NCBI GenBank assembly: GCA_021443405.1
Contig: JABUUA010000064.1
Coordinates: forward strand, 1,335 to 9,078
Direction: 5' to 3'
Source of the DNA: Bacteroidaceae bacterium
GTDB lineage: Bacteria > Bacteroidota > Bacteroidia > Bacteroidales > Bacteroidaceae
DNA length: 7,744 bases
Part shown: in pieces, positions 6,007 through 7,744 of the stretch
How the letters are laid out: each line of letters begins with the position of its first letter
Position numbering within the stretch: the first letter of the stretch is position 1
Made by a program: the position numbers and the translations under genes
Notes under the pieces: model-generated
The model's input: only the letters and a program-made list of their open reading frames with translations
What the model was told of the DNA's origin: nothing
The model's database searches: none

Positions 6007-6065
6007 ATTCCTGGATACCTGAATACAGGAATGCCCGGGGTGTTAAATTTAATTAACGTTTCCCC
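6007..6065. repeat. Two imperfect hairpins after the DUF3108 gene
   Basis: ATTCCTG (6007-6013) pairs with CAGGAAT (6026-6032) across a 12-base loop. Next to it, GGGG-T-GTTAA (6037-6046) can pair with TTAAC (6053-6057) and CCCC (6062-6065), with a GTTT bulge. Neither is followed by a T-run, so as terminators they are weak. Nothing else was seen in this gap besides the efflux promoter and palindrome. Confidence 0.4.
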
Positions 6066-6089
6066 AGATAAACAATAAATCTCCTTTTG
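6059..6089 (+). promoter_or_regulatory. Candidate efflux-operon promoter (weak)
   Basis: TTTC (6059-6062), a 19-base spacer and TCCTTTTG (6082-6089) each differ by one base from the Bacteroidetes -33 and -7 consensus. Transcription would start near 6094-6097, at the left arm of the palindrome that precedes the adaptor gene. There is no better match in the gap. Confidence 0.4.
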
Positions 6090-6092
6090 TGT

Positions 6093-6111
6093 CCTTATAT
6101 ATTATATAAGG
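6093..6111. promoter_or_regulatory. Perfect palindrome before the efflux operon, possible operator
   Basis: CCTTATAT (6093-6100) and ATATAAGG (6104-6111) form a perfect 8-bp inverted repeat around ATT. It ends 7 bases before the adaptor ATG and covers the start site predicted from the candidate promoter. That position suits a repressor operator, as RND operons are often controlled by TetR-type or similar repressors, but no regulator gene lies in the window. A leader hairpin hindering translation is the alternative. Confidence 0.5.
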
Positions 6112-6118
6112 TATAGGC

Positions 6119-7183
6119 ATGAAGAAGAAAGGATTTATATGGGCGGCCATCCTCGCGGTGGCGGTCGGACTGGCAGGTTACGTTTATCAAAACCAGGGAG
6201 AAGCAGAGAAGAGCGACGCCCCCTCCCGAGGAAAGGAACGCGCCGGCGGGCCGCTGCACATCAATGCCGAGGTTGTGAAGCGCCAGACGCTCACCGACGA
6301 GATACGCGTCACGGGCTTGCTCATCCCCGACGAGGAGGTCAACCTCTCGTTCGAGACCAGTGGCAAGGTGGTGGAAATCTGCTTCCAGGAGGGTGCTCGC
6401 GTGAAGCGCGGACAACTGTTGGCCAAGGTCAACGACGCCCAGCTGCAGGCGCAGTTGCGCAAATTGCAGGCGCAAGTGCCTCTGGCGGAAGACCGTGTCT
6501 ATCGACAGACCGCCTTGTTGCAGCGCGATGCCGTGAGCAAGGAGGCACTGGAGCAAGTGAAAACCGAGTTAGAGGCGCTGAAGGCCGACATCGACATGGT
6601 GAAGGCGCAGATTGCGTTCACCGAATTGCGAGCTCCCTTCGACGGCGTGATTGGTCTGCGTCAAGTGAGCGTGGGCACCTACGCCTCGCCCACCACCGTG
6701 GTGAGCAAGCTCACGAAGGTGACGCCCCTCAAGGTGGAGTTCTCCGTGCCGGAGCGTTACAGTTCCGAAGTGAAGAAGGGCTCGCCCCTCGAATTTACGG
6801 TCGATGGGTTCCTCTCGCCCTTCCGCGCCACCGTCTATGCCTGCGAGAGTGCCGTGGATAAAGTGACCCATTCGCTCACCGTGCGCGCCCGTTACGCCAA
6901 TGCTTCGGGCGAGCTCGTTCCCGGTCGCTACGCTTCCATCACCCTCACCAAGCAGACGATTGCCGGCACACTGGCCGTTCCCAGCGAGGCCATCATCCCG
7001 GAGATGGGCAAGGACAAAGTGTTCCTCTACCGCGGCGGCAAGGCACAACCCGCCGAGATAAAGGCAGGACTGCGAACGGAGAGCCGCGTGCAAGTGCTCT
7101 CGGGACTCAGCGAGGGCGACACGCTCATTACCAGCGGCACGCTGCAGTTGCGCACCGACCTCGACGTGGTCATCGACAACTAA
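6119..7183 (+). CDS. RND efflux periplasmic adaptor subunit (membrane fusion protein)
   Basis: A 354-residue adaptor of the HlyD/AcrA type that links an inner-membrane RND pump to an outer-membrane channel. An N-terminal hydrophobic segment (about 6-23) has no lipobox cysteine, so it is anchored by the helix or processed as a signal peptide, not lipidated as AcrA is. The domains run in order. The first lipoyl half is at about 72-104 (VNLSFETSGKVVEICFQEGARVKRGQLLAKV), a helical hairpin at 105-165 and the second lipoyl half at 168-195 (TELRAPFDGVIGLRQVSVGTYASP). A beta-barrel follows at 205-277 and the membrane-proximal domain at 280-354 (VPSEAIIPEMGKDKVFLY and VLSGLSEGDTLITSGTLQLRTDLDV). The length is normal for the short-hairpin group seen in Bacteroidetes. 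It lies 13 bases upstream of the pump gene in one operon. The substrate cannot be told from the sequence. Confidence 0.94.
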   Translation: MKKKGFIWAAILAVAVGLAGYVYQNQGEAEKSDAPSRGKERAGGPLHINAEVVKRQTLTDEIRVTGLLIPDEEVNLSFETSGKVVEICFQEGARVKRGQLLAKVNDAQLQAQLRKLQAQVPLAEDRVYRQTALLQRDAVSKEALEQVKTELEALKADIDMVKAQIAFTELRAPFDGVIGLRQVSVGTYASPTTVVSKLTKVTPLKVEFSVPERYSSEVKKGSPLEFTVDGFLSPFRATVYACESAVDKVTHSLTVRARYANASGELVPGRYASITLTKQTIAGTLAVPSEAIIPEMGKDKVFLYRGGKAQPAEIKAGLRTESRVQVLSGLSEGDTLITSGTLQLRTDLDVVIDN

Positions 7184-7196
7184 GCTCCCTCGCGCC

Positions 7197-7744
7197 ATGA
7201 ACATCTCCGAACTTTCCATACGCCGCCCCGTGCTCGCCACGGTGATGACCCTCATCATATTACTATTAGGAGTCATCGGTTATACGTATCTCGGCGTGCG
7301 GGAATACCCGTCGGTCGATAACCCCATCATTTCCGTCTCGTGCAGTTATCCCGGCGCCAACGCCGACGTGATAGAGAACCAAATCACCGAGCCGCTCGAG
7401 CAGAACATCAACGGAATCCCAGGCATCCGCTCCCTCACCTCGGTGAGTCAGCAAGGTTCTTCGCGCATCACCGTGGAGTTTGAACTTGACGTAGACCTCG
7501 AGACCGCCGCCAACGATGTTCGCGACAAGGTGAGCCGCGCTCAAAGATGGTTGCCCCGCGACTGCGACCCGCCCACGGTGTCGAAAGCCGACGCCGACGC
7601 CATGCCCATCCTGATGGTGGGACTGCAGAGCGACAAGCGCAACCTGCTCGAGTTGAGCGAGATTGCCTCCCTCACCGTGAAAGAACAACTGCAGACCATC
7701 AGCGACGTGAGTGCCGTGAACATCTGGGGCGAGAAGAAGTGGGC
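7197..7744 (+). CDS. RND efflux inner-membrane permease, 5' part, cut by window edge
   Basis: The first 182 codons of an AcrB/MexB-type (HAE1) proton-driven efflux pump; the full protein would be about 1000-1050 residues. It begins MNISELSIRRPVLATVMTLI, the usual N-terminus, with the first transmembrane helix at about 11-32. Then come the family hallmarks REYPSVDNPIISVSCSYPGANADVIENQITEPLEQNINGIPGI (36-78), QGSSRITVEFELDVDLETAANDVRDKVSRAQRWLP and the start of the porter domain (MPILMVGLQS). The open frame runs off the edge without a stop or frameshift. The asparagine in place of the common P-x-I/V spacing is within the family's range. It follows the adaptor by 13 bases. An outer-membrane TolC-like gene probably follows beyond the edge, which is inference. 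Confidence 0.94.
   Translation, partial: MNISELSIRRPVLATVMTLIILLLGVIGYTYLGVREYPSVDNPIISVSCSYPGANADVIENQITEPLEQNINGIPGIRSLTSVSQQGSSRITVEFELDVDLETAANDVRDKVSRAQRWLPRDCDPPTVSKADADAMPILMVGLQSDKRNLLELSEIASLTVKEQLQTISDVSAVNIWGEKKW

Noticed and set aside
6007..6032. Intrinsic terminator for the DUF3108 gene
   Set aside because: The 7-bp stem has a 12-base loop and is followed by GC-rich sequence, not a T-run, so it was recorded only as a repeat.
6569..7276. A 235-codon minus-strand frame opposite the efflux genes
   Set aside because: It spans the adaptor and the start of the pump in antisense and has no domain or start-site support.

Overview
The window looks like a chromosomal segment from a member of the Bacteroidales, probably Prevotella or a close relative. 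Three things point there. Most intergenic regions carry the Bacteroidetes-type -7 promoter element TAnnTTTG, here repeatedly TAACTTTG. No clear Shine-Dalgarno sites precede the starts. Two of the genes (DUF4294 and DUF3108 families) are of a type usual in this phylum. Coding DNA is fairly GC-rich, while the gaps are AT-rich. I see no transposase, integrase, CRISPR array, tRNA or rRNA, and the content reads as ordinary core genome.

Layout: bases 1-184 hold no gene but carry two sets of palindromic repeats, one of them just past the stop of dacB. dacB (minus strand, 185-1522) encodes a PBP4-type D-Ala-D-Ala carboxypeptidase. It is divergent from nadB (1717-3306), an L-aspartate oxidase that starts NAD synthesis. 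The two are driven by back-to-back promoters of nearly the same sequence. A terminator after nadB runs straight into the promoter of a probable two-gene unit: a YbjQ/UPF0145 protein (3461-3787) and a small membrane-anchored coiled-coil protein resembling the tail of an SPFH/prohibitin protein (3834-4244). A possible 17-residue hydrophobic peptide follows. A strong hairpin at 4334-4366 separates this unit from a convergent DUF4294 gene (4397-5047, minus). DUF4294 is divergent from a DUF3108 gene (5182-6000, plus); both products have signal peptides. The window ends in an RND efflux operon: the periplasmic adaptor (6119-7183) and the first 182 codons of the inner-membrane pump (7197 to the edge). 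A perfect palindrome lies between a weak candidate promoter and the adaptor start and could be its operator.

Functionally the segment is mainly envelope biology (peptidoglycan trimming, two secreted proteins of unknown role, a membrane-anchored coiled-coil protein, drug efflux) plus one cofactor-synthesis enzyme. I found no convincing new multi-gene system. The observations most worth following are the structured element at 66-180, the efflux-operon palindrome, the near-leaderless DUF4294 start and the small hydrophobic ORF.
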